In this document: positions 40,100 through 49,079 of the stretch, piece by piece
How the letters are laid out: the number at the start of each line of letters is the position of its first letter
Position numbering within the stretch: the stretch's first letter is position 1
Origin: Burkholderia ubonensis
GTDB lineage: Bacteria > Pseudomonadota > Gammaproteobacteria > Burkholderiales > Burkholderiaceae
Direction: 5' to 3'
DNA length: 64,000 nt
Assembly (NCBI RefSeq): GCF_001718695.1
Contig: NZ_CP013420.1
Location: 806,001-870,000, forward strand
Notes under the pieces: model-generated
Told to the model about the DNA's origin: nothing
Database searches by the model: none
What the model saw: only the letters and a program-made list of their open reading frames with translations
Program-made: the position numbers and the translations under genes

Positions 40100-41106
40100 C
40101 AGTCCTCCGTTCGGCCGCGCGGGACCGTGTAGCTCTGCGCCATCGCGACGACGACCTTGCGCGGCCCTTCGAACGGGTCGCGCGCGTGCGCGGTCAGCAT
40201 GTTGTCGAGCATCAGCACGTCGCCGGTCTGCCACGGGAACACGATCCGCTGCCGGTCGAGCACCGCGCGAATCTCGACGAGCGCGTCGGCTTCGAGCGGC
40301 GCGCCGTCGCCGTAGTAGACGTTGCGCGGCACGTTGTCGACCCCGACCGCGTCGACGAGCGCTTCCTGCATGTCCTCGTCGAGCGCGGACAGATGGAACA
40401 GGTTCGCCTGGTTGAACCAGACCGGCTCGCCCGTGCGCGGATGCCGCGCGACCGCCTGGCAGCGCTCGCGGGTGTGCAGCAGCAGCTCGCCGTCGTCGTC
40501 GGTGCGCCACGCGCAGTCGATGCCGCGCGCCGCGCACATCCGCTCGACCTCGCGCGCGTCGTCGGTGCCGAACGCCTGCTGCCACGGCAGGTCGAGCCCT
40601 TGCCCGAAATTGCGCACGTACAGCAGCTCGCGCTGCGCGAAGCGCGCGACGAGCGCCGGGTCGAGCGCGCGATACACCGCGCGGCTGTCGGCGATCGGCG
40701 TTGCGCCGCCCTTCGGCGCCGCGAGCGCGCAGTGGAACCAGATCCGCATCGGCCATTCGCGCGTGTACGACTGCTCGTTGTGCAGCGGGATCGCGCGGTG
40801 CGGCGGGTATTCGGTCGACGTATACACCGCGCCTTCGACCTGGCTGCGCGGCGTCGACGCGTATTCATAGCCGATCAGCGGATCGCCGAACGCGGCCGCG
40901 AACTGCTGGAACGCATCGATCGACGGCACGTGGAAACCGGTGAACAGCACGCCGCCCGCTCGCTCGAGCGTGTCGGCGGCGATCGCGCGCGCGAGCGGCG
41001 CGAGCGCGTCGATCGACATCCCGTCCCCGCCCTTCGGGGACACGACGGTGGGCAGCCCCGGCTCGATCCGCAGGTCGTCGAGCGTCGGCAAGGCAAGCAG
41101 GGTCAT
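40099..41106 (-). CDS. orbG: OrbG, TauD-like Fe(II)/2-oxoglutarate hydroxylase (probable aspartate beta-hydroxylase)
   Basis: This 335-residue member of the TauD/TfdA family is related to SyrP-type aspartyl beta-hydroxylases. Iron ligands are seen as HNEQS (His-x-Glu) and the distal His in NMLTAHARDPF; the 2-oxoglutarate-binding Arg follows in EGPRKVVVAM. It should make the threo-beta-hydroxy-Asp at residue 2 of ornibactin, which supplies the third bidentate iron ligand. It lies 34 bp after orbH and overlaps orbC. Intact. Confidence 0.9.
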   Translation of the reverse strand: MTLLALPTLDDLRIEPGLPTVVSPKGGDGMSIDALAPLARAIAADTLERAGGVLFTGFHVPSIDAFQQFAAAFGDPLIGYEYASTPRSQVEGAVYTSTEYPPHRAIPLHNEQSYTREWPMRIWFHCALAAPKGGATPIADSRAVYRALDPALVARFAQRELLYVRNFGQGLDLPWQQAFGTDDAREVERMCAARGIDCAWRTDDDGELLLHTRERCQAVARHPRTGEPVWFNQANLFHLSALDEDMQEALVDAVGVDNVPRNVYYGDGAPLEADALVEIRAVLDRQRIVFPWQTGDVLMLDNMLTAHARDPFEGPRKVVVAMAQSYTVPRGRTED

Positions 41107-41140
41107 GCAAGGTCCTCTTCAGATGGGCCCTCGGCGCCGC

Positions 41141-41383
41141 TCACGACGCGCGCCGCGCGGTTTCGCCGTCCATCGCGCGGCGCAGGCTCGCGGGCCGCAT
41201 GTCGGTCCAGACGGTCTCGATGTGCGCGAGACAGTCGGCCTTCGGGCCGCGCACGCCCACTTCGCGCCAGCCGGCCGGCACGGCACGGAACGTCGGCCAG
41301 ATCGAATACTGTTCTTCGTCGTTGATGACGACCGTGTAGACGAGGTCGTCGGTGTCGGCGGAAGGCGTCGTGGCTTGCGTCAT
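41141..41383 (-). CDS. orbH: OrbH, MbtH-like NRPS accessory protein
   Basis: This 80-residue protein carries the MbtH signature ([10 protein letters not shown].....PAGWREVG and the conserved DMRPASLRR). MbtH-like proteins bind A domains of partner NRPSs and are often needed for their solubility and activity; OrbI and OrbJ are the evident clients. It starts at 41383, about 70 bp downstream of an OrbS-type promoter, and heads the orbH-orbG-orbC-orbD-orbF-orbB run. Confidence 0.93.
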   Translation of the reverse strand: MTQATTPSADTDDLVYTVVINDEEQYSIWPTFRAVPAGWREVGVRGPKADCLAHIETVWTDMRPASLRRAMDGETARRAS

Positions 41384-41455
41384 GGTCGAAACTCGGTCGG
41401 AAATCGCTGAAGGCGGTTGAAGGAAGCGGAGCGGTTCGGCCGCCCCTGTCGGATA

Positions 41456-41480
41456 GACGATCGGGCGGCGCGCTTTTTTA
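41456..41480 (-). promoter_or_regulatory. OrbS-dependent promoter of orbH, overlapping the orbS stop codon
   Basis: TAAAA at 41480-41476, a 16-base spacer, CGTC at 41459-41456 on the minus strand. The first three bases of the -35 element are the orbS TAA stop codon (41478-41480), so the promoter begins exactly where the sigma gene ends. Spacing and sequence match the orbI and orbE promoters. Confidence 0.85.
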
Positions 41481-42143
41481 CCGGCGCCGCGCGCGGCCGC
41501 CGCAGAACACGGGGCACGCGACGCCGCGATGGCACGCATCGAGGCATTCGGCGCAGTGGCGCTCGGCGTCGCGGACCATGAAATGCACGAGCGTCTGCGA
41601 CACGTTCAGCGCGCGCGCCGCGCTCTGCAGCGTCTCGTCGCGCAGCCGCACCATCTCAAACGCCGCGCGGCTGCGCGCCGGCAGGTCGTCGAGCGCGGCC
41701 GACACGCGCCGCAGCGTGTCGCGCGTCATCAGCGCCGCTTCGGGCGTCGGCTCCGGCGACGGCACGTCGAAGCCGTCGTCCTCGTCCGCGTGGTAGAGGC
41801 TCTCGAGGTTCTGGCGGCGGCACGCGTCGATCGACGCGTTGCGCACCATCCGCGTCACGTACGCGACCGGCTGGCGCACCGCATCCTGGTTCGGGAAATC
41901 GACGAGCTTCACGAACACGTCGTGCACGACGTCCTCGGCCCGGCTCGCGCAGCCGACGAAGCTGCGCGCGACGTTGACGAGCATCGCGCGGTGGGCGATC
42001 AGCACGTCGAGCAGCGCGCCCTGCGCGTGCGGCGCGCCGCGGCCCGCAGGCACGGCCGCGCGCGGTGCAAGATCGGGACAACTGCCGAGGAACGCATTCG
42101 CCGTTGCCGCCGCCGGCCGTTCGAGCACTTCCGCCATTGCCAT
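41478..42143 (-). CDS. orbS: OrbS, ECF sigma factor of the ornibactin genes, with a Cys-rich tail
   Basis: This 221-residue iron-starvation ECF sigma factor is of the PvdS/FpvI class. Region 2 contains [22 protein letters not shown] and region 4 contains the helix-turn-helix [25 protein letters not shown]. It directs RNA polymerase to TAAA(A/T)-N16-CGTC promoters. The last 20 residues hold five cysteines (C-x2-C-x3-C-x5-C-x3-C). No anti-sigma or FecR-like gene is adjacent. The ATG at 42143 was chosen because GGAG lies 8-9 bases upstream; a second ATG follows at 42137, and a TTG lies upstream at 42176. Transcription appears to be under Fur. Confidence 0.93.
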   Translation of the reverse strand: MAMAEVLERPAAATANAFLGSCPDLAPRAAVPAGRGAPHAQGALLDVLIAHRAMLVNVARSFVGCASRAEDVVHDVFVKLVDFPNQDAVRQPVAYVTRMVRNASIDACRRQNLESLYHADEDDGFDVPSPEPTPEAALMTRDTLRRVSAALDDLPARSRAAFEMVRLRDETLQSAARALNVSQTLVHFMVRDAERHCAECLDACHRGVACPVFCGGRARRR

Positions 42144-42176
42144 CGATTCGCTCCGTCCAATTTTGAGATGCCGCAA

Positions 42177-42210
42177 AATTTAACGCAAACGCAAATCATT
42201 CTCAATACGA
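42177..42210 (-). promoter_or_regulatory. orbS promoter overlapped by a Fur-like site
   Basis: On the minus strand -35 TTGAGA (42205-42200), a 17-base spacer and -10 TAAATT (42182-42177). TTGAGAATGATTTGC, starting at 42206, matches the 7-1-7 Fur consensus TGATAAT-n-ATTATCA at most positions of the first half and four of the second. Fe-Fur bound here would cover the -35 element and block orbS. Confidence 0.75.
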
Positions 42211-42265
42211 TTAACGGAAAGCCCTTCGATTTTGTCGGGATTTGTCTGATCAAAGTGCGACGGGG

Positions 42266-42298
42266 GCCGGCCGGTGCTGCGTCGTGCCGCCGGCCGGC
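42266..42298. terminator. GC-rich stem-loop after the efflux operon
   Basis: GCCGGCCGG at 42266-42274 pairs with CCGGCCGGC at 42290-42298 around a 15-base loop. It sits 8 bp beyond the oprA stop, with no T-run, so it may be a weak terminator or an RNA-stabilising hairpin between the efflux operon and the orbS promoter. Confidence 0.4.
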
Positions 42299-42305
42299 GG
42301 GCGGA

Positions 42306-43778
42306 TCACGCGGCGGCGTGGGCGCCTTCGGCGGGCGTCCAGCCGCCGCCGAGCGCGCGATACAGCGTGATCGCGTTGCCGAGCCTGAGCTGCTTCAGCC
42401 GGATCAGCTCCTGCCCGGATTCGAACGTGCTGCGCTGCGCGTCGAGCAGTTCGAGATAGGTCGCGACGCCGCTGCCGTAGCGGCGCTCGGCGAGCTTCAG
42501 CCGCGCGCCGTCCGCTTCGTAAACTGCCTGCTGCGCGGCGAGCTGCGCGTCGATCCAGTCGCGCGCGGCGAACGCGTCCGCCACTTCGCGGAACGCGACC
42601 TGCACGCTCTTCTCGTATTCGGCGACCGCGATGTGCTTGCGCGCCGTCGCGACGTCGAGGTTCGCGCGATTGCGCCCGCCCGCGAAGATCGGCAGCGTGA
42701 GTCGCGGCGCGAACGCCCACACGCCGGTGCCGCTCGCGAACAGGCCCGAGAACGCGTCGCTGACCGAGCCGATGTCGGTCGTCAGCGTGATGCGCGGGAA
42801 GAACGCCGCGCGCGCCGCGCCGATCTGCGCGTTCGCGGCCTTCAGGCGCGCCTCGGCCTGCCGGATGTCCGGCCGCCGTTCGAGCAGCGCGCTCGGCGCG
42901 CCCGGCGCGACGGGCGCGATCGCGAGCGTGTCGAGCGTCAGCCCGTCGCCGGGCGCCACGCGCGCGAAATCGCCCGCGAGCAGCTGCAGCGCGCGCACCG
43001 CCTGCGCATGCTCGCGCTGCAGCGCGGCCTGCGCCGCGCGCGCGGCCGCCACCAGCATCTCGGCGGAGCGCAGTTCGATCGCGTCGCTCGTGCCCGCCGC
43101 ATAGCGGCGCTGGGTCAGCGACGCGATCCGCTCGCGCGCGTCGAGCGTGCGCTGCGCCAGCGCGAGCTGCTCGTGCAGCGAGCGCTCCGCCACATACGCG
43201 TTCGCGACTTCGGCAATCACGCCGATCCGCACCGTGCGCTGCGCTTCGGCGGTCGCGAAGTACTCGGCGAGCGCCGCGTCCGACAGGCTCTTCACGCGGC
43301 CGAACAGGTCGAGCTCGTAGGCACTGATGCCGACGCCCGCGCGATACAGCCCGCTCACCGCGCTCTGGCGCACGACCGGGTCGTACACGCGCGTGCGCTC
43401 GTAGCCGAGGTTCGCGTCGAGCGACGGCAGGCGGTCCGCGCGCTGCACGCCGTACAGCGCGCGCGCTTCCTCGACGCGGCCCGCCGCGACCCGCAGGTCG
43501 CGGTTGTTCGCGAGCGCCGCATCGATCCACGCCTGCAGCGCCGGATCGGTGAAATACGCGCGCCAGTCGTCGAGCAGCGCGGCATCGACCGATGCCGATG
43601 CCGATGCAGCGGGCGCGCCACCCTCCCCGTCCTGCCCGCCGTCCGGCGCTGCATAGCTGCCCGGCACCGGCGCCGCCGGGCGCTCGTAGCGCGGCGCGAG
43701 CGAGCAGCCCGCGAGCGCGAGCGCGGCGGCCAGCGCGAGCGGAACGCGGCCCGCCATGCGGCGATTGAGCGCGACCAT
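42306..43778 (-). CDS. oprA: Outer-membrane factor lipoprotein of the RND efflux pump (OprM/OprA type)
   Basis: This 490-residue NodT-family outer-membrane lipoprotein has a signal peptide ending LALAGC (lipidated Cys about residue 25), two tandem OEP domains and coiled-coil helices such as RYAAGTSDAIELRSAEMLV and RRYGSGVATYLELLDAQRS. It forms the trimeric exit duct of the pump. ATG at 43778 overlaps the amrB stop (TGA). It is the third gene of the operon. Naming follows the AmrAB-OprA system of B. pseudomallei; orthology was judged by arrangement, not alignment. Confidence 0.88.
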   Translation of the reverse strand: MVALNRRMAGRVPLALAAALALAGCSLAPRYERPAAPVPGSYAAPDGGQDGEGGAPAASASASVDAALLDDWRAYFTDPALQAWIDAALANNRDLRVAAGRVEEARALYGVQRADRLPSLDANLGYERTRVYDPVVRQSAVSGLYRAGVGISAYELDLFGRVKSLSDAALAEYFATAEAQRTVRIGVIAEVANAYVAERSLHEQLALAQRTLDARERIASLTQRRYAAGTSDAIELRSAEMLVAAARAAQAALQREHAQAVRALQLLAGDFARVAPGDGLTLDTLAIAPVAPGAPSALLERRPDIRQAEARLKAANAQIGAARAAFFPRITLTTDIGSVSDAFSGLFASGTGVWAFAPRLTLPIFAGGRNRANLDVATARKHIAVAEYEKSVQVAFREVADAFAARDWIDAQLAAQQAVYEADGARLKLAERRYGSGVATYLELLDAQRSTFESGQELIRLKQLRLGNAITLYRALGGGWTPAEGAHAAA

Positions 43779-46700
43779 CAATGCGAACCCTCCATCGTCG
43801 TCGGCTGCGACGCGCCGCGGCGGCGCGCGCCGACGTTGAACAGCCGGCCGACGATCACGAAAAACAGCGGGACGAGGAACACCGCGAGCACGGTCGCCGA
43901 GACCACGCCGCCGAGCACGCCGGTGCCGATCGCCATCTGCGCGCCGGACGCCGCGCCCGACGCGAACGCGAGCGGCAGCACGCCGACGCCGAACGCGAGC
44001 GACGTCATCACGATCGGCCGCAGCCGCAGCCGCGCGGCCTCGAGCGCCGCGTCGACGAGCGACATTCCCTGCGCGACGAGATCCTTCGCGACCTCGACGA
44101 TCAGGATCGCGTTCTTCGCGGACAGCCCGATCGTCGCGATCAGCCCCACCTTGAAATAGATGTCGTTCGGCATCATCCGCAACGTCACGCCGAGCACCGC
44201 GCCGATCACGCCGAGCGGCACGACCAGCATCACCGCGAACGGAATCGACCAGCTCTCGTACAGCGCCGCGAGCGCAAGGAACACGACGAGCACCGACAGC
44301 GCGAACAGCATCGGCGCCTGCGCGCCCGACAGCCGCTCCTCGAACGACTGCCCCGACCACGCGTAGCCGATGCCGGCCGGCAGCTCGCCCGCGATCCGCT
44401 CGATCGCCGCCATCGCCTCGCCGCTGCTGTGGCCGTGCGCGGCCGAGCCGTTGATCGTGAACGACGGGAAGCCGTTGTAGCGCGTGAGCTGCGGCGGGCC
44501 GAGCGTCCAGTGCAGCGTCGCGAACGCGGCGAGCGGCACCATCTCGCCGCGCGCATTGCGCACGCGCAGCTTCTTCACGTCGTCCGGATCGAGCCGGTGC
44601 CGGCCGTCTGCCTGCACGATCACGCGCCGCACCTGCGTGCCGTGCATGAAGTCGCCGATGTAGTCGGAGCCGAACATCACCGCGAGCGTCGTGTTGATCT
44701 CTTCCATCGACACGCCGAGCGCGGACGCCTTCGCGCGATCGATGTCGAGCCTGAGCTGCGGCGCGTCCTGGGTGCCCGCGAACATCAGGTCGGTGAGCGC
44801 CGGCTGCTTGCCGCCTTCGGCGAGCAGCCGCTCGCGCGCGGCGGCGAACCCCGCGTAGTCGAGCCCGCCGCGGTTCTGCAGCCGGAAGTCGAAGCCGCTC
44901 GACGAGCCGAGATCCGGCAGCGCCGGCGCGTTCATCGCGAACACCGTCGTGTTCGGCGTCGCCGCGAAGCGCGCGTTGATGCGCGCGACGATCGCCTGCA
45001 CCTGGTCGTGCGCGCGCTGGCGCTCCTTCCAGTTCTTCAGCGTCACGAAGATCATCCCGCCGTTCGGTCCTTCGCCGTACAGGTTGAAGCCGCCGAGCGC
45101 GAACGTATACGCGGCCGGCTCCTGCGTGCGCACGTAGGTCTCGACCTCGCGCACGCTCTGCATCGTTTCCGCGAGCGGCGTGCCCTGCGGCCGGATCACC
45201 ATCACCATGAAGTTGCCCTGGTCCTCGTCCGGCAGGAACGCGGTCGGCAGTTGCGTGAGCATCAGCCCCGCAGCCGCGGTCAGCGCGCCGTACACGACGA
45301 GCCAGCGCACCGGCTTCTTCAGCATGCCGCCGACGCGCAGCGCATAGCGCTGCGTCGCCCGCGCGACGAACCGGTTGAACCAGCCGAAGAAGCCGCCCTT
45401 CTCGTGATGGCCGTCGGCGACCGGCTTGAGCAGCGTCGCGCACAGCGCGGGCGTCAGCGACAGCGCGAGGAACGCCGAGAAGCCGATCGACACCGCGAGC
45501 GACAGCGCGAACTGCCGGTAGATGTTGCCGACCGCGCCGCCGAAGAACGCCATCGGCACGAACACCGACGTCAGCACCACGGTGATGCCGACGATCGCGC
45601 CGCTGATCTGCGTCATCGCCTTGGCGGTCGCCTCGTACGGCGCGAGCCCTTCCTCGACCATCAGCCGCTCGACGTTCTCGACGACGACGATCGCGTCGTC
45701 GACGAGGATGCCGATCGCGAGCACCATCCCGAACATCGTCAGCACGTTGATCGAGAAGCCCGCCGCGAACATCACGCCGAACGTGCCCGCGAGCGCGACC
45801 GGCACGACGAGCGTCGGGATCAGCGTCGCGCGCAGGTTCTGCATGAACAGGAACATCACGAGGAACACCAGCACGCCCGCCTCGATCAGCGTCGTGACGA
45901 CCTTGTTCATCGACACGCGCACGAACGACGACGTCTCGTACGGGATCTGGTACTTGACGCCCGGCGGGAAGAACTTCGACAGCTCGTCCATCGTCGCGCG
46001 CACGCGCTGCTCGGTGGCAACCGCGTTCGAGCCCGGCGCGAGCTTGATGCCCATGCCGGTCGCGACCTTGCCGTTCACGTAGGACGGGTAGTTGTAGTCG
46101 TTGCCGCCGAACTCGATGCGCGCCACGTCGCGCAGGAACAGCGCCGAGCCGTCCGGCCGCGCGCGCAGCGCGATCGCGCCGAAATCGGCGGGCGTCTTCA
46201 GCGGCGCGTCGGCGAACACGGTCGCCGCGATCGGCGCGCTGTCCGGCACTGCGCTGCGGCCGATGTCGCCCACCGTCACGCGCGCGTTGTGCGCGCGCAC
46301 GGCCGACGCGATGTCCGACGCGGTGAGCCCGTCGCCGGCCATCTTGACCGGGTCCGGCCAGATCCGCATCGCGTATTCCGAGCCCCAGAACTGCACCCTG
46401 CCGACGCCCTCGACGCGCCGCAGCGCCTGCACGATGTTCGCCGACGCGTATTCGCCGAGCTGCACCGCGTTCATCCGGCCGTCCTCGGACGTCAGCGACA
46501 CGACGAGCTGGATGTTGTCGGCGGCCTTCTCGACCTGGATGCCGTCGCGCCGCACGGGCTCGGGCAGCCGCGCCTCGACCGTCTTCAGGCGGTTCTGCAC
46601 CTCGACCGCGGCGAGATCGGCATTCACGCCCTGCTTGAACGTCAGGTACAGCGACGCCGTGCCGACGCTGCTCGTCGCGGACGTATACAACAGCCCGGGC

Positions 46701-46915
46701 GCACCGTTCATTTCGCGCTCGATCAGCGCGGTGACGGATTCCTCGACGACCTGCGCGGACGCACCCGGATAGGTCGCGTAGATGCTGACGACGGGCGGCG
46801 CGATGTCCGGGTACTGCGCGACGGGCAGCGCGCGGATCGCGAACACGCCGCCCAGCATGATGAAGATGGCGATCACCCACGCGAACACGGGGCGATCGAT
46901 GAAGAAACGTGCCAT
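43778..46915 (-). CDS. amrB: RND multidrug efflux transporter, HAE1 family (AmrB-like)
   Basis: This 1045-residue inner-membrane proton antiporter is full length for AcrB-type pumps. It starts MARFFIDRPVFAWVIAIFIML, has the proton-relay Asp pair in GILVDDAIVVVENVER (TM4) and the docking/porter repeats. AmrAB-OprA pumps of Burkholderia export aminoglycosides and macrolides; this substrate range is inferred from the family. It lies 15 bp after amrA and overlaps oprA. Intact over 3.1 kb. Confidence 0.92.
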   Translation of the reverse strand: MARFFIDRPVFAWVIAIFIMLGGVFAIRALPVAQYPDIAPPVVSIYATYPGASAQVVEESVTALIEREMNGAPGLLYTSATSSVGTASLYLTFKQGVNADLAAVEVQNRLKTVEARLPEPVRRDGIQVEKAADNIQLVVSLTSEDGRMNAVQLGEYASANIVQALRRVEGVGRVQFWGSEYAMRIWPDPVKMAGDGLTASDIASAVRAHNARVTVGDIGRSAVPDSAPIAATVFADAPLKTPADFGAIALRARPDGSALFLRDVARIEFGGNDYNYPSYVNGKVATGMGIKLAPGSNAVATEQRVRATMDELSKFFPPGVKYQIPYETSSFVRVSMNKVVTTLIEAGVLVFLVMFLFMQNLRATLIPTLVVPVALAGTFGVMFAAGFSINVLTMFGMVLAIGILVDDAIVVVENVERLMVEEGLAPYEATAKAMTQISGAIVGITVVLTSVFVPMAFFGGAVGNIYRQFALSLAVSIGFSAFLALSLTPALCATLLKPVADGHHEKGGFFGWFNRFVARATQRYALRVGGMLKKPVRWLVVYGALTAAAGLMLTQLPTAFLPDEDQGNFMVMVIRPQGTPLAETMQSVREVETYVRTQEPAAYTFALGGFNLYGEGPNGGMIFVTLKNWKERQRAHDQVQAIVARINARFAATPNTTVFAMNAPALPDLGSSSGFDFRLQNRGGLDYAGFAAARERLLAEGGKQPALTDLMFAGTQDAPQLRLDIDRAKASALGVSMEEINTTLAVMFGSDYIGDFMHGTQVRRVIVQADGRHRLDPDDVKKLRVRNARGEMVPLAAFATLHWTLGPPQLTRYNGFPSFTINGSAAHGHSSGEAMAAIERIAGELPAGIGYAWSGQSFEERLSGAQAPMLFALSVLVVFLALAALYESWSIPFAVMLVVPLGVIGAVLGVTLRMMPNDIYFKVGLIATIGLSAKNAILIVEVAKDLVAQGMSLVDAALEAARLRLRPIVMTSLAFGVGVLPLAFASGAASGAQMAIGTGVLGGVVSATVLAVFLVPLFFVIVGRLFNVGARRRGASQPTTMEGSH

Positions 46916-46930
46916 GTTGATTCGAGCCGG

Positions 46931-48145
46931 TCAGGTTTGGCGGGCGGTTGCGCCGGGAGCGGAGGCGGCCGCGGGTTGCCGTTGCCCCGCCTTGGCCGGC
47001 CCTGCCCGCTCGACGGGCTGCACCGCGGTATCGGGCGAGAATTGCGCGGCGTTGTCGACGATCACGCGCTCGCCGCCCTTCAGGCCGCGCGTGATGCGCC
47101 AGTCGCGGCCGCTCATCTGGTCGGCCGCGACCTCGACGTCCTTGACCTTGCCGTCGGCGCCGACCACCCGCACCGATGCGCGGTCGGCCGTGCGCAGCAG
47201 CGCATCGCGCGGCACGAGGATCGCCTGGCGGTCCACCGCGTTGTCGAGCGCGATCTTCACGTAGGCGCCGGGCAGCAGCTCGCGGTCCGGATTCGGGAAC
47301 AGCGCGCGCATCGCGACGGTGTCGGTGGTCGGATCGACCGCGAGATCGCGGAACAGCAGCTTGCCCTTCAGCGGATACGCGGTGCCGTCCGGGCGCAGCA
47401 GCGTCACGGCGATGTCCTGCTGCGCGATCCCCGTCGCGCGGCCGCTCGTCACCGCGCGGCGCAGCGCGTCGACGTCCGCGGCCGGCTGCGAGAAGTTCAC
47501 GTAGATCGGATCGAGCTGCTCGACGGTCGTGAGCGGCGTCGCCTCGTTCTGGCCGACCAGCGCGCCCTCGGTGACGAGCGCACGCCGCGCGCGGCCCGCG
47601 ATCGGCGCGGTGACGGTCGCGTAGTCGAGCTGGAGCTGCGCGCGCGCGAGTTCGGCCTTCGCCGACGCGACCTCGGCCTTTGCCTGCGCGTCGGCGGCAA
47701 CCGCCTCGGTGTGGTCGCGCTCGCTGACCGCGCGGTCGCGCACGAGATCGTCGTAGCGGCGGCGCTTGTCGGTCGCCGCGAGCGACGCGGCCTGCGCCTT
47801 CGCGAGCGTGCCCTGCGCCGCGTCGCGCGCGGCCTTCAGCGGCGCGGGATCGATGCGGAACAGCACCGCGCCCTGCTTCACCTCCTGCCCTTCCTCGTAG
47901 GTGCGCGCGGTGACGATGCCCGCGACCCGCGCGCGCACCTCCGCCTGCCGATACGCGTCGAGCCGCCCGGGCAATTCGACCGTCATCGGCACCGCGGTCG
48001 GGCGCACCGTCACGACGGTCGCGCTTCGCACGGCCGGCGGCGCGGTATCCGGCCCGCCCTTGCCACATCCGCCCGCGACCAGCATGGCCGCAAGCGCGAG
48101 CATCGCGAGCGCGCCGCGCCGCGTGCCGAAACCCGTGTTGTTCAT
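46931..48145 (-). CDS. amrA: RND periplasmic adaptor lipoprotein (AmrA-like)
   Basis: This 404-residue membrane-fusion protein has a lipoprotein signal (LVAGGC, Cys about 27). It also has the biotinyl-lipoyl half motifs AEVRARVAGIVTARTYEEGQ and DYATVTAPIAGRARRALV, and the central alpha-hairpin of alternating Ala/Lys/Glu. It bridges AmrB and OprA. First gene of the leftward operon, starting 149 bp from the divergent repressor gene. Confidence 0.92.
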   Translation of the reverse strand: MNNTGFGTRRGALAMLALAAMLVAGGCGKGGPDTAPPAVRSATVVTVRPTAVPMTVELPGRLDAYRQAEVRARVAGIVTARTYEEGQEVKQGAVLFRIDPAPLKAARDAAQGTLAKAQAASLAATDKRRRYDDLVRDRAVSERDHTEAVAADAQAKAEVASAKAELARAQLQLDYATVTAPIAGRARRALVTEGALVGQNEATPLTTVEQLDPIYVNFSQPAADVDALRRAVTSGRATGIAQQDIAVTLLRPDGTAYPLKGKLLFRDLAVDPTTDTVAMRALFPNPDRELLPGAYVKIALDNAVDRQAILVPRDALLRTADRASVRVVGADGKVKDVEVAADQMSGRDWRITRGLKGGERVIVDNAAQFSPDTAVQPVERAGPAKAGQRQPAAASAPGATARQT

Positions 48146-48195
48146 CTGTGACCTCGGATCGTGCGCCGCCAGTAAAATGCGGCGGCTCAGGGTGG

Positions 48196-48222
48196 CTGAT
48201 TATAATCAGTCATGTCTGATTA
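48196..48222. promoter_or_regulatory. Palindromic operator between amrA and amrR
   Basis: CTGATTATAATCAG (48196-48209) is a perfect 14-base palindrome containing TATAAT. A further half-like copy TCTGATTA lies at 48215-48222. The position between divergent pump and TetR-family genes is typical for the repressor's own operator, and the overlap with a TATAAT would let it block RNA polymerase. Confidence 0.75.
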
Positions 48223-48294
48223 AATATGCACGTTGTCGAACGATTGGCCTACTGTCTCAATAAAACGACAGCGAACTGTAAGGAAATTCACGCC

Positions 48295-48942
48295 ATGGCC
48301 CGCAAGACCCGGGAAGAATCTCTCGCCATCAAGCACCGGATCCTCGATGCCGCCGAACTCGTGCTGCTCGAGAAAGGCGTTGCCCAAACGGCGATGGCGG
48401 ACCTCGCGGAGGCCGCCGGCATGTCCCGGGGCGCCGTCTACGGGCACTACAAGAACAAGATGGAGGTGTGCCTGGCGATGTGCGACCGCGCGTTCGCGCG
48501 CACGTCCGAGGGCTTCGAGGCCGGCGACGGGCAACCCGCGCTCGACACGCTGCGGCGCGCCGCGTCGCACTATCTCGAGCAATGCGGCGAGCCGGGCTCG
48601 ATGCAGCGCGTGCTCGTGATCCTGTATACGAAGTGCGAACAATGCGACGAGAACGGCGCGCTGCTGCGCCGCCGCCTGCTGCTCGAGCTGCAGATGCTGC
48701 GGATCACGAAGGCGCTGCTGCGCCGCGCGGCCGCGGGCGGCGAAGTCGCGGCCGAGCTCGACGTGCATCTCGCGGCCGTCTACCTCGTGTCGCTGCTCGA
48801 AGGCGTGTTCGCGTCGATGATCTGGACCAACCGCCTGCGCGGCAATCTGTGGAACGACGCCGAGGCGATCCTCGACGCCGGCTTCGATGCGGTGCGCACG
48901 TCCGCCGCGCTCCGGCGCCGCGCGCAAAAATTGCCGGAATGA
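48295..48942 (+). CDS. amrR: TetR/AcrR family repressor of the RND operon (AmrR-like)
   Basis: This 215-residue regulator has N-terminal HTH in TAMADLAEAAGMSRGAVYGHYKNK (residues about 30-53) and an AcrR-type C-terminal ligand/dimer domain. The start MARKTREESL at 48295 was preferred to the earlier in-frame ATG at 48226, which would place the operator inside the coding region's immediate upstream and adds 23 unconserved residues; AAGGA lies 11 bases upstream. It is divergent from amrA and expected to repress it. Confidence 0.9.
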   Translation: MARKTREESLAIKHRILDAAELVLLEKGVAQTAMADLAEAAGMSRGAVYGHYKNKMEVCLAMCDRAFARTSEGFEAGDGQPALDTLRRAASHYLEQCGEPGSMQRVLVILYTKCEQCDENGALLRRRLLLELQMLRITKALLRRAAAGGEVAAELDVHLAAVYLVSLLEGVFASMIWTNRLRGNLWNDAEAILDAGFDAVRTSAALRRRAQKLPE

Positions 48943-49079
48943 GGTCCGGATACGCAAAAAACACCGAAGTCATCCCAATTTCCCGCTCTGCGAAACAACA
49001 TTTCCGACCCCGTTTAAAATTTTCTGCATTTTGCGGAACATCGGTAGACTGGCGCTGTCATCTATTTTTAGCGTCTTCG

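Noticed and set aside
42306..48068. A 1920-codon frame covering the whole efflux operon
   Set aside because: Only its last part is the real OprA sequence; the rest is an out-of-frame reading of amrB and amrA.
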